From Linnemannia hyalina (taxonomy: Eukaryota > Mortierellomycota > Mortierellomycetes > Mortierellales > Mortierellaceae): DNA of 64,000 nucleotides. The notes under the pieces are model-generated. The model was not told the DNA's origin, made no database searches, and saw nothing but the letters and a program-made list of their open reading frames with translations. The translations under genes were made by a program, and so were the position numbers. The stretch covers positions 930,001-994,000 of the forward strand of contig JAHRHY010000009.1 in NCBI GenBank assembly GCA_019671135.1, read 5' to 3'. Of the stretch, positions 13,084 through 23,500 are shown piece by piece; positions within the stretch are counted from its first letter, which is position 1; each line of letters starts with the position of its first letter.

Positions 13084-13159
13084 TGTAGGAGAGGAAGGGA
13101 GGTGTGTTGAAAAGGATATGTTGTTCGTTTGAACCGTTTGAAAGGGGAGCTGGATCACT

Positions 13160-13270
13160 TTAGGAGTGTAAGGCAATTAAGGCGATGGAGGGGATTACTA
13201 CAGAGATAATCGAGTATACGTTGTTGATATTGATATTATAGTTGTTGGTGGGGGTGTTAAAGGAAACCAT
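13160..13270 (-). promoter_or_regulatory. Candidate upstream ORF in the bZIP leader
   Basis: On the minus strand an ATG at 13270 opens a 36-codon reading frame that stops at 13160, 76 nt before the bZIP start codon, in a different frame. Genes of the Gcn4/CPC1/ATF4 family are controlled by upstream ORFs. Whether this one is transcribed depends on the start site, which is unknown. Confidence 0.35.
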
Positions 13271-15412
13271 CTTGGGCGAGATTGGGGGGAACCGTAAAGG
13301 TTGAAAAGCTTGGGGATTGGGGGTTAAGGGTTTAAAAAAACTATGCGAGTGCCTGGGGCGGGGGGTTGGAATGCGATTGGATTATTCTTAATGTTCTGGT
13401 GCGATATGGGGGGTCTTGTACAAGAGTACAAAGGCGTTTAAGCGGAGAAGGCCATCTTGGCTAACAAGGCTGTTGTTGCGTGGTGTAAAGGGGTAAGGGT
13501 AGTTTTAAAAAGGATGGAGAGTACGTCCACAATAAAAGAGAAGAGGAAGAAAGAGTGCTTGAAAGAAGAAAAAAGGCGCAAGGGTGTGTTATAGCAATAG
13601 CTTAAAAGTGTTTGAAGAATGGAGTGTTATTTGTGTGTGTGAAGGGGTGAGGAGTAATGTAAAGGAGAGGAGAGAAAAAGAGAAAAGAGAAAAGAGAGAA
13701 GGAAAAAAGGAGAGAAGAAATAGAAAGAGAGAGAGAGCATTAAGGGGTGCAATGCAGAACACTCAACATTATTGTGCTGTTGTCTGATTGGCCCATCGGT
13801 CTTTGCCCTCCCGCCGCTTTTTCTTTTTTTCTTTTTTTTATTTTCCTTGCTCGGGATAGCTGATCGCTCAGGTCCTGTACCTTGATGCTCGTAATGTGCA
13901 GATAGGCCTTTCCTTTGCTTCTCATTCCATAGTCTGCGCTCTTTTCCCTACAATCGGAGGTTCAAAAGGCATGTCCCCACCATCCATCTCAAACAACTCC
14001 ATTCGAACTAAAATAAACTAACACAAACTTGTCCTTTCTACAAATATCTCTTCTACCATCAAAGAAAAAAAGAGAAAGTCCCAAGACCTGGTTCCTGAAC
14101 CCTTTACTCCAGTAGCCTTCTTTGCGAGGATCGCTAGTTACCAAAGCATCACCCGTAGGTGAGCTTGGAAAACTGTATTTCCGAGAGTGCTTTGGTTGAA
14201 CTAACGAGAGGCTAATGGTTCAGGGTACCACATGCTATTTGCTATTCATGCCATACCTTTTTTTTTTCTCTCTTGTTTTTCGGTCAGGGTCGTCGTTCCT
14301 TTTTTTTTTCTTTTGTTGTTGTGTCTGTCACCTGCAGCCACTTCAAACTTTCTCGCCCCCCTTTTTTTCCACAGTCCCCCCTTCTCTCCCATGCCTTGCG
14401 AATGAAAAAAGACAAAGCAAAATAAACAATGAGGTCAGACAGCTGCATCGACTTTTGTTGTGGGTGTGCGTGCCCTGCACCAAACTGACAAAAAAAAAAG
14501 AAATACAACTTTAACCAGCAAGGCAGGCAGGCAGGCATGTGGACGATAATTGATGGCGTGGGTCCTTCCTTGATTGCAGGGAGAAAGGAGGGACAAGATC
14601 TGTCCTGGGGCATAAAGATAGGTACTCACACGTTAGCGTCCTTCTTTTTTTTCCTCCCCTTGTGAACTTTGTTCTTTTCTTTTTTTCATGCATCTTGCCA
14701 CTTTAATCACACTTTATATCCGCGTTCGGAGCAGTCGGATAATAAATCAGCGGTTATGAACAGTTAAAAAAAGGAACACAGCAGATGGCATGGCATTGAC
14801 GGTGGGAGGAAAACAACTATCGTCATGCATTGATGTATGGGTCTTGATTCTTTTTCACTGTCTCGTCTGTCCATGACGTTTGAACAAGGGTGTATGTAGA
14901 AAAATTTTGTGCCACAGTGACCCTGCTCGCCTTGAAGAAAAAAAAACCTCCTATTGGGCCTTGCACATGAAAGCATGAAAATATGAAAATATGAAGGATG
15001 AAAGGGCGGCCAGAGTCAGGGTACGATTCAGGAACACGTTGCATCCTTTTGCCTTTGACCCTAGATTGGCAACTATCGTTACTGTTGATGTTGTTACTAT
15101 CGTTCTTGCGACCATCCATACCTTGATATAGCTCCTTGCTATCTGTCCCTGCTCTGTGGTCAATCGGCAAAAATGTTTGTTCCTGAGGAGTGAGACATTG
15201 ATTGGAAGAAAAAAAAAACCACCGACGCCACCAAGTTGATAAAGTCTCCTTCCTGTAAACATACACCGCAAATCTCACTCGGAATCCTACCTTCTCTCTT
15301 TTTTTCTACCGTTCTCCTATTTGACAACCCACATCCCCGTCATTGACCAAACTCCATTGTTTATTTCGACGATACTCTTGCGAAGAGAAAAAAAAAGGCG
15401 AATGATCATGGT
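13271..15412. other. Gene-free spacer
   Basis: No gene is recognisable on either strand. About 13660-13740 is a purine run (AGAGAAAAAG-type), which is pyrimidine-rich in the sense of the leftward bZIP gene and could be its leader or promoter. Elsewhere there are poly-T and poly-A runs (for example near 14260, 14300 and 15200). Confidence 0.5.
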
Positions 15413-17225
15413 TCAGCCCCAACTGCATTGAGAAAGAGCGAAATCCGTCAGGCACTGCTCGCGGCGACGATTATTCTGGCCATCAAACCATTGAACCAGC
15501 TTCTTGACCCACGGTTGCTCCATGACATCTTGAGGACCCTGCAAACTGATATCCACATCCTCCAAGCCCGGTTCATAACAGTCAAAAATCTGGGTCGAGA
15601 CCATCTCGGGTGTCAAAGGTCCGGTACTGGCAGCAACAGCAATGCGGAGGTACCGCAGAGGAGGTTGGTTTCTCGCCAGACCGTCAAAGACAGACAAATC
15701 GGGCAACAGACCTCGTTGGAACGAAAGGTGCTCGAGATAAGGCATCCTCTTAAGGAAGTCACCCAAGATCGATGTGTGGTTTGTCGTGAGGTCTGTGGGC
15801 CATCTCGAGATGTAGGCCTCCAATCGCAGTATTCGAATGGTGTCCAGAAAGACCGGAAGTTCTGCTGTCTGTGGTGTTGGCGGTGCAACCGTTGTTGTTG
15901 TTGCTGTTTCAGCTGTTGCTATTAGCGGTGTCGGTGGTTGTGTAGGGTGCTCCGATCCTGCTTGGATCTCAGAAGGCTCTTTGTACCAATCGCCTCCAGA
16001 AACGCCTGGCCCGAGTCCCATAGCTCCAGTGACTCCAAAGACCGAAGACACTCCAGCCGCGTAAAGTCTCTGAGGTCTGCCGCAGTCCACGGGAAAGGGA
16101 AGGATAGTAACTTGAACTGGTTGCGCACACCGATGCCCTTGAAAGCCTGCACCATCGAACACACATTAATTTACCAGCGTGTTCCATCGACAAGCTTGTC
16201 GTCCGAGGTAGTATAAACAGGAGAACGACAATACTGTCCGATTCGACACAGGTGAGTGTCACTGTTTTGAAGGACAAGGTGACTGAAGGATCAATGGGTG
16301 GCAATGGGCAGTAGTTGCTCCTGATTTGGATGCTGACGCGTTCAACGCTGGGAAAGATTTTGTTGAGTTGAATGAGCTCCTGGATGGTCAATGAGGTTGT
16401 GTCGAGGAAGAGAGCGGTGATTGCTGGAAAAACGTCTGGATGTGGGAAATTCCGTGGCGATAGTGGTGTGGCAGTGAACGAGGGAGTGGAGACAGATGGC
16501 GCGGCAGCATTGGGCTCGACCTCCAAGGGGATTTGGTAGACGCTCGGCGTGGTCAACTTTGGTCATACGTTCCGAAGGATATTGACCATGGTGGACCATC
16601 GCATGGGTCAGGGACTCGGCTCATACACGTTGAAGATCTCCAAGCTCGACAGTCGCCAGAGGATCAACCCCAAATGACTCTCTAGGCCGCTTTCGCGGTC
16701 AAAGAGGCATCTCGGACTGACAAGGGTGTTCCATTCGTCCAGTGTGCCATTGAAGGGATGGCCCAATGAGCCATTGGAGGGTTGGCCTGAAACACTGATA
16801 TTCAGCTTTGTCAGGTTAGCTCCCAATGTTGCCCCTTCTTTGAACAGCGATCCAAAAACGCGGTTGATGGGCAAGGCAGTCGGTGAAGGTTTGTCAATGG
16901 CGAGTCGGAGGCGTTGTAGATGAAGCGAAGTTGCAAAGGCGTCGAACGAGTCGGAGTCGTCGTTGGTGAGACTGAGAGACCTGAACAGGCGTCCTGCGTT
17001 CTGAATGATTTGAAAATGATCTGAGGAGAGAGGGCGCCTGGAGTAAGGGTAGTGCTCAGGGATGCGGATGAAGAAGTAGGGTGCGCATGCTTGAAGGAAT
17101 GAGTGTGAGACTAGACGGAACTTTGAGAGATATCGTTTGCCGGCTGAGATGAGGATGTATGAGAGGACCTCTGGGACGGCGAGAGCTTTGTGGTGGCGGA
17201 TATGTCTGTGGGAATGGCGGTGGCG
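15413..17225 (-). CDS. F-box/LRR-type protein, start codon not found
   Basis: The reading order on the minus strand begins with an F-box-like segment (HKALAVPEVLSYILISAGKR, then RLVSHSFLQACAPYFFIRIP) and continues into Leu-rich repeats. A consistent spliced model is: up to 16629, intron 16557-16628, exon 16556-16263, intron 16147-16262, exon 16146-15987, intron 15919-15986, exon 15918-15413. The last intron (gtacaa...aatag) is convincing; the middle one uses a weak gtgaca donor. Upstream of the F-box the frame closes at 17226 and holds no ATG, so a first exon is missing or the gene has decayed. A cacag acceptor at 17206-17210 would fit a separate first exon. Product role as for other F-box/LRR proteins; substrate unknown. 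Confidence 0.5.
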
Positions 17226-17772
17226 TCAGCTGGGCAGCAATGGGTGGTAATGGTTGAGGAAGGGAGATGGAAGAGGGAATAGAAAGAAAGAAAGAAAAAA
17301 GAAAGGAGAGAAAAGGATTTGTTTTTCAGAGAGCGCACAACATAGCCGCAAAAGGGAATAAGATCAACCCAAAGCGACATAATACGCATTGTGAGAGCAA
17401 ACACACTCTGAATGCCTTTGTTCTGACCGTGGCAATTGACGTTACTGTAGCTGCAACCCTAGGTGGCTGGACACTCGTGAACATGTTACGCCGGGGATAC
17501 GTTTTCCGTAGTTATTGTTGTATGGAAGGAAGTAGCCAGTGGACAAACTGACACGTCTCCACAAAGCCGATGTCTGCCCTTGTGACCGTTTTGCTTTTAG
17601 ACATAACGACAGGTTAAAATGCTTATTCTTCCACCCTTACTCCTTTTTTTTGTTACCTTCCCTTCTCTTTCCATTACGCTCAATTGAACCCAACAATCCA
17701 CACACTCCTACTCTCCCTCCTCTATTCGGCAGCGCAGCACAACAAACCTTCTTGTCCAACAACACACTCTTC

Positions 17773-19652
17773 ATGCGCACACTCCATTACCTCTTGGCAT
17801 GCTCCGCCATCCTGGTCTCATGCTCCGAAGCATGGCAATGGCCAAACCCTGCAGCTGCAGCTCCAAGAATGCCCCAGATACCATTCTCCTGGCCCTACCA
17901 CCGTCCTTCTCCTCCTCAACAACCTGATTCAACCACCTTTATCCCCCAAAAACAAATCTTCAAGTTGCAACACATCCTCGCCCACGGAGCACCAGGCGCC
18001 AAAAGCGCCAAGGTTTTCCGTAGCCTGGCCGTTGATCAGGTGACCCGACTTCAGATGGCCCAGGTCAACAGCCTCCTTGCTGCCGAAAGCTTCAGCCCTG
18101 GAACGACTTTCGAGCATTCTGTCACCGATACCTTCTTCCCTATGGACGGAGGCGAAGACGATGATGATGAGGACACGACTCGTTCACAAGATACTAGCAA
18201 CAACAATGTTTTCCCTCTTCCCTGGAAACGAGTCCCCAATGCCGAAGATCACGCGACGGTGGTATCGATGGTTCGAATGGCACTTGATTGCTATATCGAT
18301 CCCAAGAGACAGGGATGGGTCGACATTGGAGACAACTGGGATGTATCGACCGAGATTGGATGGCTCGAGGCTGGTCTGCGAGGATACATTTTTGCATCGG
18401 AGGATCAGAAGACGATTGTCATCGGTATCAAGGGTACCTCCCTCAAGCTCTTTGGCACTGGTGGTGGTCCCACCGGCAACAACGACAAGCTGAATGTACT
18501 TTGTCTCTGTGTTTTTGCCGCCTAACAAAAACGATGTCTGTTCGTTCGAATTAGTGGAGCTAAACAACCTTATTTTCACCAATAGGACAACAAAATGTTT
18601 TCGTGCTGCTGTGGCAAAGTCGATCGGACCTGGTGGGGAGTTTGCGGATGCTACATGGGCGGGAATAGCTGCAACCAGCAGTGTCTTGTCGACGATGCAA
18701 AGAAGGACCTTGACGAATCCGAGAGCTACTACGCTGTGGGCCTTGTATGTCTGGTTCAATTTTTGCCCATTTGTGTCATTCTTTGTTTATTTGCCTGCTT
18801 GTGTACCTGCATCCTTCTGACACTATGATCATTTCGTTTTGATTGACTATAGAAAGTTGTTACGGCTGCAAAGGTGTTGTACCCACATGCTAGCATTTGG
18901 CTTACAGGTCATTCTCTGGGTGGCAGCGTTGCCTCTTTGTTGGGAATCAGACAGGGCTATCCTGTCTTTACTTACTCATCCCCTGGAGATGTTCGCTACG
19001 GCCAAAAGGTCGGACTCGTCAAGCCTCACCTGAAGGAGTCTGATCTCAAAAAGATGCCCGTCTGGCAGTTTGGACACACCGGTATGATTGCTACTTTTTT
19101 TTCTCCCTATGCTCTATGTTTTTACTCCTGTGCTGGTCCCATCTTTTTGCCCGTTCAACCCCTCACGTTCATATACATTGCTATGACAAATAGGCGACCC
19201 AGTTTACATGGGAACGTGCAATGGTGCGGCATCGACATGCTACTCTGCAGGCTACGCGTTGGAGACCAAATGCCACCTGGGCAGGGCCTGTGTCTATGAC
19301 ACCATGACTGAGCTCGGCTGGGGACAAGACATCAGGGGTCATACTATCTTCACATTCATCAATGTGGTCGAGAACTGGTACAATATGACCAAAGGACGGG
19401 AAAAGGTCCCCAAGTGTCTCCCCCAGACGGATTGTCAGGACTGTGTTCAGTGGCAGTACGTTTAAGTGCCAGCTGGAGTCACCTCTGGTCAAAACTATTT
19501 CTTTTTTCTTCTTACTCTTGCAAAGCACAATTTGCAGTGGCGAACTCTATGGATTCTCTAGACGGAATAAAAGAATCAGCTCAACAGGTGCCATTGAGCT
19601 GCTTGGGCATGTCTTCTCAGACAAAAAAAAAGATGGAAAGAGCAAAGTGTGA
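17773..19652 (+). CDS. ATG15: Autophagic-body lipase Atg15
   Basis: A class 3 lipase that degrades autophagic and multivesicular bodies in the vacuole. Exons are 17773-18495, 18586-18744, 18853-19081, 19194-19455 and 19538-19652, giving 495 residues. The N-terminus has a hydrophobic segment (about residues 5-20) fitting the family's single membrane anchor. Family marks include HATVVSMVRMALDCYIDP, the Cys-rich FSCCCGKVDRTW...CNQQC block, and the nucleophile elbow GHSLGG with Ser315. GHTGDPVYMGTCNG and CHLGRACVYDT follow. The last intron (gtacgt...ttgcag) replaces a stop at 19463-19465 with a 38-residue Lys-rich tail; without splicing the protein ends QWQYV. I favour splicing because the donor is strong and fungal homologues extend beyond this point. 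The stop lies 18 bp from a convergent tRNA gene. Confidence 0.9.
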
Positions 19653-19670
19653 ATTGTTGCAAAAGAAATG

Positions 19671-19743
19671 TGGAGAATGAGAGACTTGAACTCCCGACCT
19701 TCCGCTTTGGAGACGGACGCGCTGCCAATTGCGCCAATCCTCC
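19671..19743 (-). tRNA. tRNA-Trp (CCA)
   Basis: The 73-nt minus-strand sequence folds as a complete cloverleaf: acceptor GGAGGAT paired with ATTCTCC (one G-U), D stem GCGC/GCGC, anticodon stem TCCGT/GCGGA around loop CTCCAAA with anticodon CCA, and T stem GGGAG/CTCTC around TTCAAGT. The discriminator base is A. No intron is present. It reads toward the 3' end of Atg15, so the two transcription units converge. Confidence 0.95.
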
Positions 19744-19883
19744 TTATTTCGATATTTTATGGATATCGAATTAATATTCATACTTCCTTAATTTAAATGA
19801 ATTAAGGGTCCTTTAAAGAAATCCTTGAATTTTCCGGGTGAAATTAAATGTGCCCAACTGGTGCTTGAAGGTTAGGTAAATTG

Positions 19884-19897
19884 GGTAATTCTTTTCT
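19884..19897. repeat. Left target-site duplication
   Basis: GGTAATTCTTTTCT, identical to 20552-20565, marks the left border of the retroinsertion. Confidence 0.92.
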
Positions 19898-20363
19898 CGA
19901 TCGAGACGAGAAACCGATGTGGATTGTGTCGGATCTCCTCTGCGGCATCACCCCCTTGAGCATGTTGACTGAATGGTCCGCGGTCTTCCGGACCCCAATG
20001 TCCATCGCCAAGACAGTCCTTCACAAGTTTGTTGGCTACCTGGAGGCGCAGGCCTCGGAGCTGATCTGGAAACCTCGGTGCTCCGCGACGATCGCGTGGG
20101 AACAAAGCCAGGGCATCTCTGCCAAGGACAAGACATCCAAGTACACAGGCCCCCGAGGTGACTGGAGTCAAGGATACGGTTACATCACGCACGATGGTTT
20201 CTGCCCGTGTGGCGCTTCGCTAGCCACACATTGTGAAGGAAGGTGCCCTGGGGCGACCAAGGACCCACGCGCTGCTGACGAGCGGTTGTTGGAGAGTTTG
20301 TTAGGAAGGAGGAGGTTATCAATGATGGAGAGGATGGGAAGAATCCCCTTCATTCGTATCTAG
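19898..20363 (+). pseudogene. C-terminal fragment of a LINE reverse-transcriptase-like protein
   Basis: About 155 codons stay open from the left border to a stop at 20361-20363, but there is no start codon of its own and the N-terminal enzyme domains are absent. Visible marks are a Trp/Gly-rich segment (GPRGDWSQGYGY), a CxC...H...C cluster and an Arg-rich end. It cannot encode a working element. I have not matched it to a named family. Confidence 0.6.
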
Positions 20364-20551
20364 TTTTATTTTCTTCCGTTTAAGCTGTAAAGAGCAGCGA
20401 CAATTGTTGCGCAGAGCCAGGTTCTGGACCGGACTGCGACTGGTGGATGGTGCACTGAAGAGTTTGGTCTGTAGTCCCCTTTTTACTTCCAAATGACTTC
20501 TCTATGCTGTTTGTCAGAGAAATAAAATTGTGTACCAAAAAAAAAAAAAAA

Positions 20552-20565
20552 GGTAATTCTTTTCT
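20552..20565. repeat. Right target-site duplication
   Basis: GGTAATTCTTTTCT follows the A15 tail directly and repeats the left border sequence. Confidence 0.92.
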
Positions 20566-23500
20566 AATGGCTACTTTCCAGAATAGTGGAGCGCTTCTGA
20601 GAACCTTAGCGCGCTTTTTCTCCTCGCCCTCGGCAATTGCTGATGAGGTGAAATGGTATGTTGTTCATTAACTACGGAAATGATACAAGGACACGCCTCT
20701 GTTGTTCGTCTGGAGTGGATGAGTGGGTATCAGAAACGTGAGTGAGTAACATTCGGTTGAAACAAAACTACATTGAAAGCTAGAGACGGATAAGCAGTTT
20801 CTAGAGTAGCTCCACTCCAGTACCTCATCTCGGTTCAGTGTTCTTTGTCGACATTCTCGCATTGGTATTTAGTATGTACATACTCTATTTCTTTGAAAGG
20901 TTAACCCGTTATCATTATCGGCTGCTAAAATAAGAAAAAAGGCTACAGGGAAATCTGCTGCGTTTCACGACTCGGACCAGCTGGTCCATGCATGTTCAAT
21001 TTACTCTTTTTTATTTTTCTTGATTTCTCGCGCTGAATTTTCTCGCCGTTTTGTTTCCAGCAGGGATGAATGAGGCAGGTGTTCGTTCACACGCAGGGCC
21101 ATGATGGTATGGTATGGTATGGTATGGTGGTTTGGTGGTTTTGGCAATCAACATCACCTCCAATATCCGAGGAGGTGTGTCCGGCGAATGCAGGGCTATA
21201 TTCCAACAGATGTCATTGATTTGGGAAAATGGAGGGAGGGGAGCCATGAGCCGAGCGAGGAAAAATAATGTGGGTATGGCAGTGTGGTTGCTCCTGGGCA
21301 AACAAATGCATGAAATGGCGGTAATGCGGAGTTGGTACTGACCTGATGAAGGCAATTATGATTGTGCAGAAAAGGGCATGGAGGGAGAGGACGAGGAATG
21401 GATCATGAGGAGGTGGTACAGACATGTGTCATTAGTTCTTTGTCCTCCAACCTAGCTATGATAGTCTGTTTGACTCTGAAGCGGGAAACGTAATTGTGCC
21501 TCTTACATTGGTGCGGGTTATTTTAGTGTGTTTGCTTTGTGGTGTGTATATATGTGATCAGTCAACTCGGGGCATTGGACCGTGTCCTTTTGTCTGTCCC
21601 CGCATATCCTTGTCGATTTGTTCATTATAACTTGCGACAGAGGACTAGTAGCGCGTGCTGCTTCTCAGTATCACGAAATTGCGTACATTAGAAAGAAAAA
21701 TGAGGAGGTGGGGGTGTGTGTCAACGATGGTTCAAGAAAGTAAAAGAAAGTGGAAGAAAGGCTAGCTCCTGACATTTCTTGGTGAGAGGTGTACCGTGTC
21801 GCAAATACCTTAGACGCTCGCTTGTCCTAAGAGCAGGAGCATGGGCATGACAATGCCAAGATGCGATAGGATAGAGGAATAGAGGAAGGGATGATCAAGC
21901 TATGTCCAACTGTTAAGGAGGAACTGAACGAGTACCTGGGTAAGCAGAAGTGTCACCGGGTCTTGCCTCCTGAAATGTTTACTTAAAGTAGAACCTAAAA
22001 GAGAAAAAAAAAATAGCTGGCCAAAGCATTTCTAGGATTTTTCCTTCTCCCTTTTGAACGCCACCTTCTTGTGGCAATCGCCGCACATCCCAGTTAGTTT
22101 GGCACCCTAAAAAAGAGATCTTGTTCTTGGTGTGTGTTCGGCATGATCAATCGCAGAACAAAAGAAAAAAAATGCACAGGCGGTGTTTGTGCATTTGCAT
22201 TGTTGGTTATTTTTTCTGACTAAGGAGCAATTGCGTCCATGTGTTCATAACTCAACACCACTGTGTTTGGTTGGCTGGGCGCAGAGACACATGTTTGTCG
22301 TTGGGGGTAAAGGATACGTTGCACAAAGGAGGAAAATAACGCTGTTACGCTTGGTGCTGCCTGTATAAAAACAGACAGTGCGAACCTAAGGTCCAGTTAG
22401 CTATTTGAGTATACGTTTATCTGTCAGTCATCAAGCCAGGATATTGTATGTCATTAAGCCTCTTGTCGTTCACCCTATTGCTGTCAGGACCCGAGCTGAT
22501 TGAGGCGCGAGAGGAAACGGCGTTCGTAGTAATTGAAGTGAACAAACAAACGTCAACTTGAGCTGCTTACTGCCTCCGAGGCAGTTGGGCTGCTGCATGC
22601 AAGTGCACGAATGACCTTTCTTTGAAAGTAGAGAGGGAAACAGGAGCGAGTGAAAAATAAGGGGTGTACTATGGGATTGTCCTTCAGAGTATCGCTAATG
22701 TCCGAGGCGTAGGGGCCAACAAGGAGAGGCGGAAAAAAAATTGTTGTGCCTTTTGGGCGTGGAGTAGATGATGAGAATCCACTTTAAGGTGAACCAATCT
22801 GGCCAAAATGAGAGAGATAGGGAGGAAGAGAAGGAGTGGTAGAAGAGCGCGAAAGACAGACGAATGAAAAGTCGACCTTTTACAAGTGTCAACTTGCACA
22901 AACAAAGAGAGCCCTTTTTCCTAGCAAAAGTGACAGAAGGAAAGAAGAGAAGAGAGAGAGCGAGAGGGAGAGGGAGAGATGCTTTGGCTGTTTCTTGTTT
23001 GAAGGGAGAAGGGAATTGACATATGGGCTCGACTAAGGGTGGGTTTGTTTTGGTGGGTGGGAGGGTGTGAAAATGAAAGAAAGAGTGAGATGTTCGATGT
23101 GGGAGGAGAGGAAGGCGACACTTTACCCCACAACTCATGGGCCAAAGGGGCACAACATATTTTATTCCTTTGAAAGAGAACAGTGCCCACAGACCCTTCA
23201 TGACAACGACACTTCATGACAACTCCCTTCTCCTGTACTCTGTGGTGTTGACGACTAGATTGAAGTAAACTAACAAGTCCACTTGACCGCTCAATTCTCT
23301 TTTCTTTTTCTTTTCCTTTCCAACGACCCTTTGTCGCGCCTCTACTCCCTCTCTCCCCTTTACTTTCCCTCTCTTCTCTCCTCTCCCTCCTTCCCTTTCT
23401 CCTTTACCTCTCCTTCAGTCGAATCAGATTCCTCCTCCTTCGGTTCATTCCTTTTCCGATTTCACGACCACACGACTTTCTTTCTTTTCATCTCATTCCC

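Larger units (their letters stand above)
19884..20565 (+). mobile_element. 5'-truncated poly(A)-tailed retroinsertion, probably a LINE
   Basis: A perfect 14-bp direct repeat, GGTAATTCTTTTCT, flanks the insert (19884-19897 and 20552-20565). The insert ends in AATAAA (20521-20526), a short gap, then 15 A residues (20537-20551) directly against the right repeat. This is the signature of target-primed reverse transcription. Immediately after the left repeat a reading frame is already open and runs to a stop at 20361-20363. Its C-terminus has a Cys/His cluster (CPCG, H, C, CPG around 20203-20255) and RRLSMMERMG. Such a zinc-knuckle end is typical of non-LTR reverse transcriptase proteins, so I infer a severely 5'-truncated LINE copy. 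A processed retrocopy of a host gene is the alternative. The copy sits 140 bp upstream of tRNA-Trp. Confidence 0.8.

Noticed and set aside
13084..13176. 31-residue N-terminal extension of the bZIP protein
   Set aside because: It would need a non-ATG start. The ATG at 13083 is the first in frame.
15413..16162. A continuous 249-codon frame as a separate gene
   Set aside because: Its first third is out of frame with the more protein-like LRR reading (LRSLESLELWDSG), and a good 68-bp intron (15919-15986) joins that reading to the last part. It is better seen as the last exon of the F-box/LRR gene.
22695..23217. Overlapping minus-strand open frames of 98-168 codons
   Set aside because: They are low-complexity Ser/Leu/Phe translations of C/T-rich DNA with no domain and no supporting splice signals.
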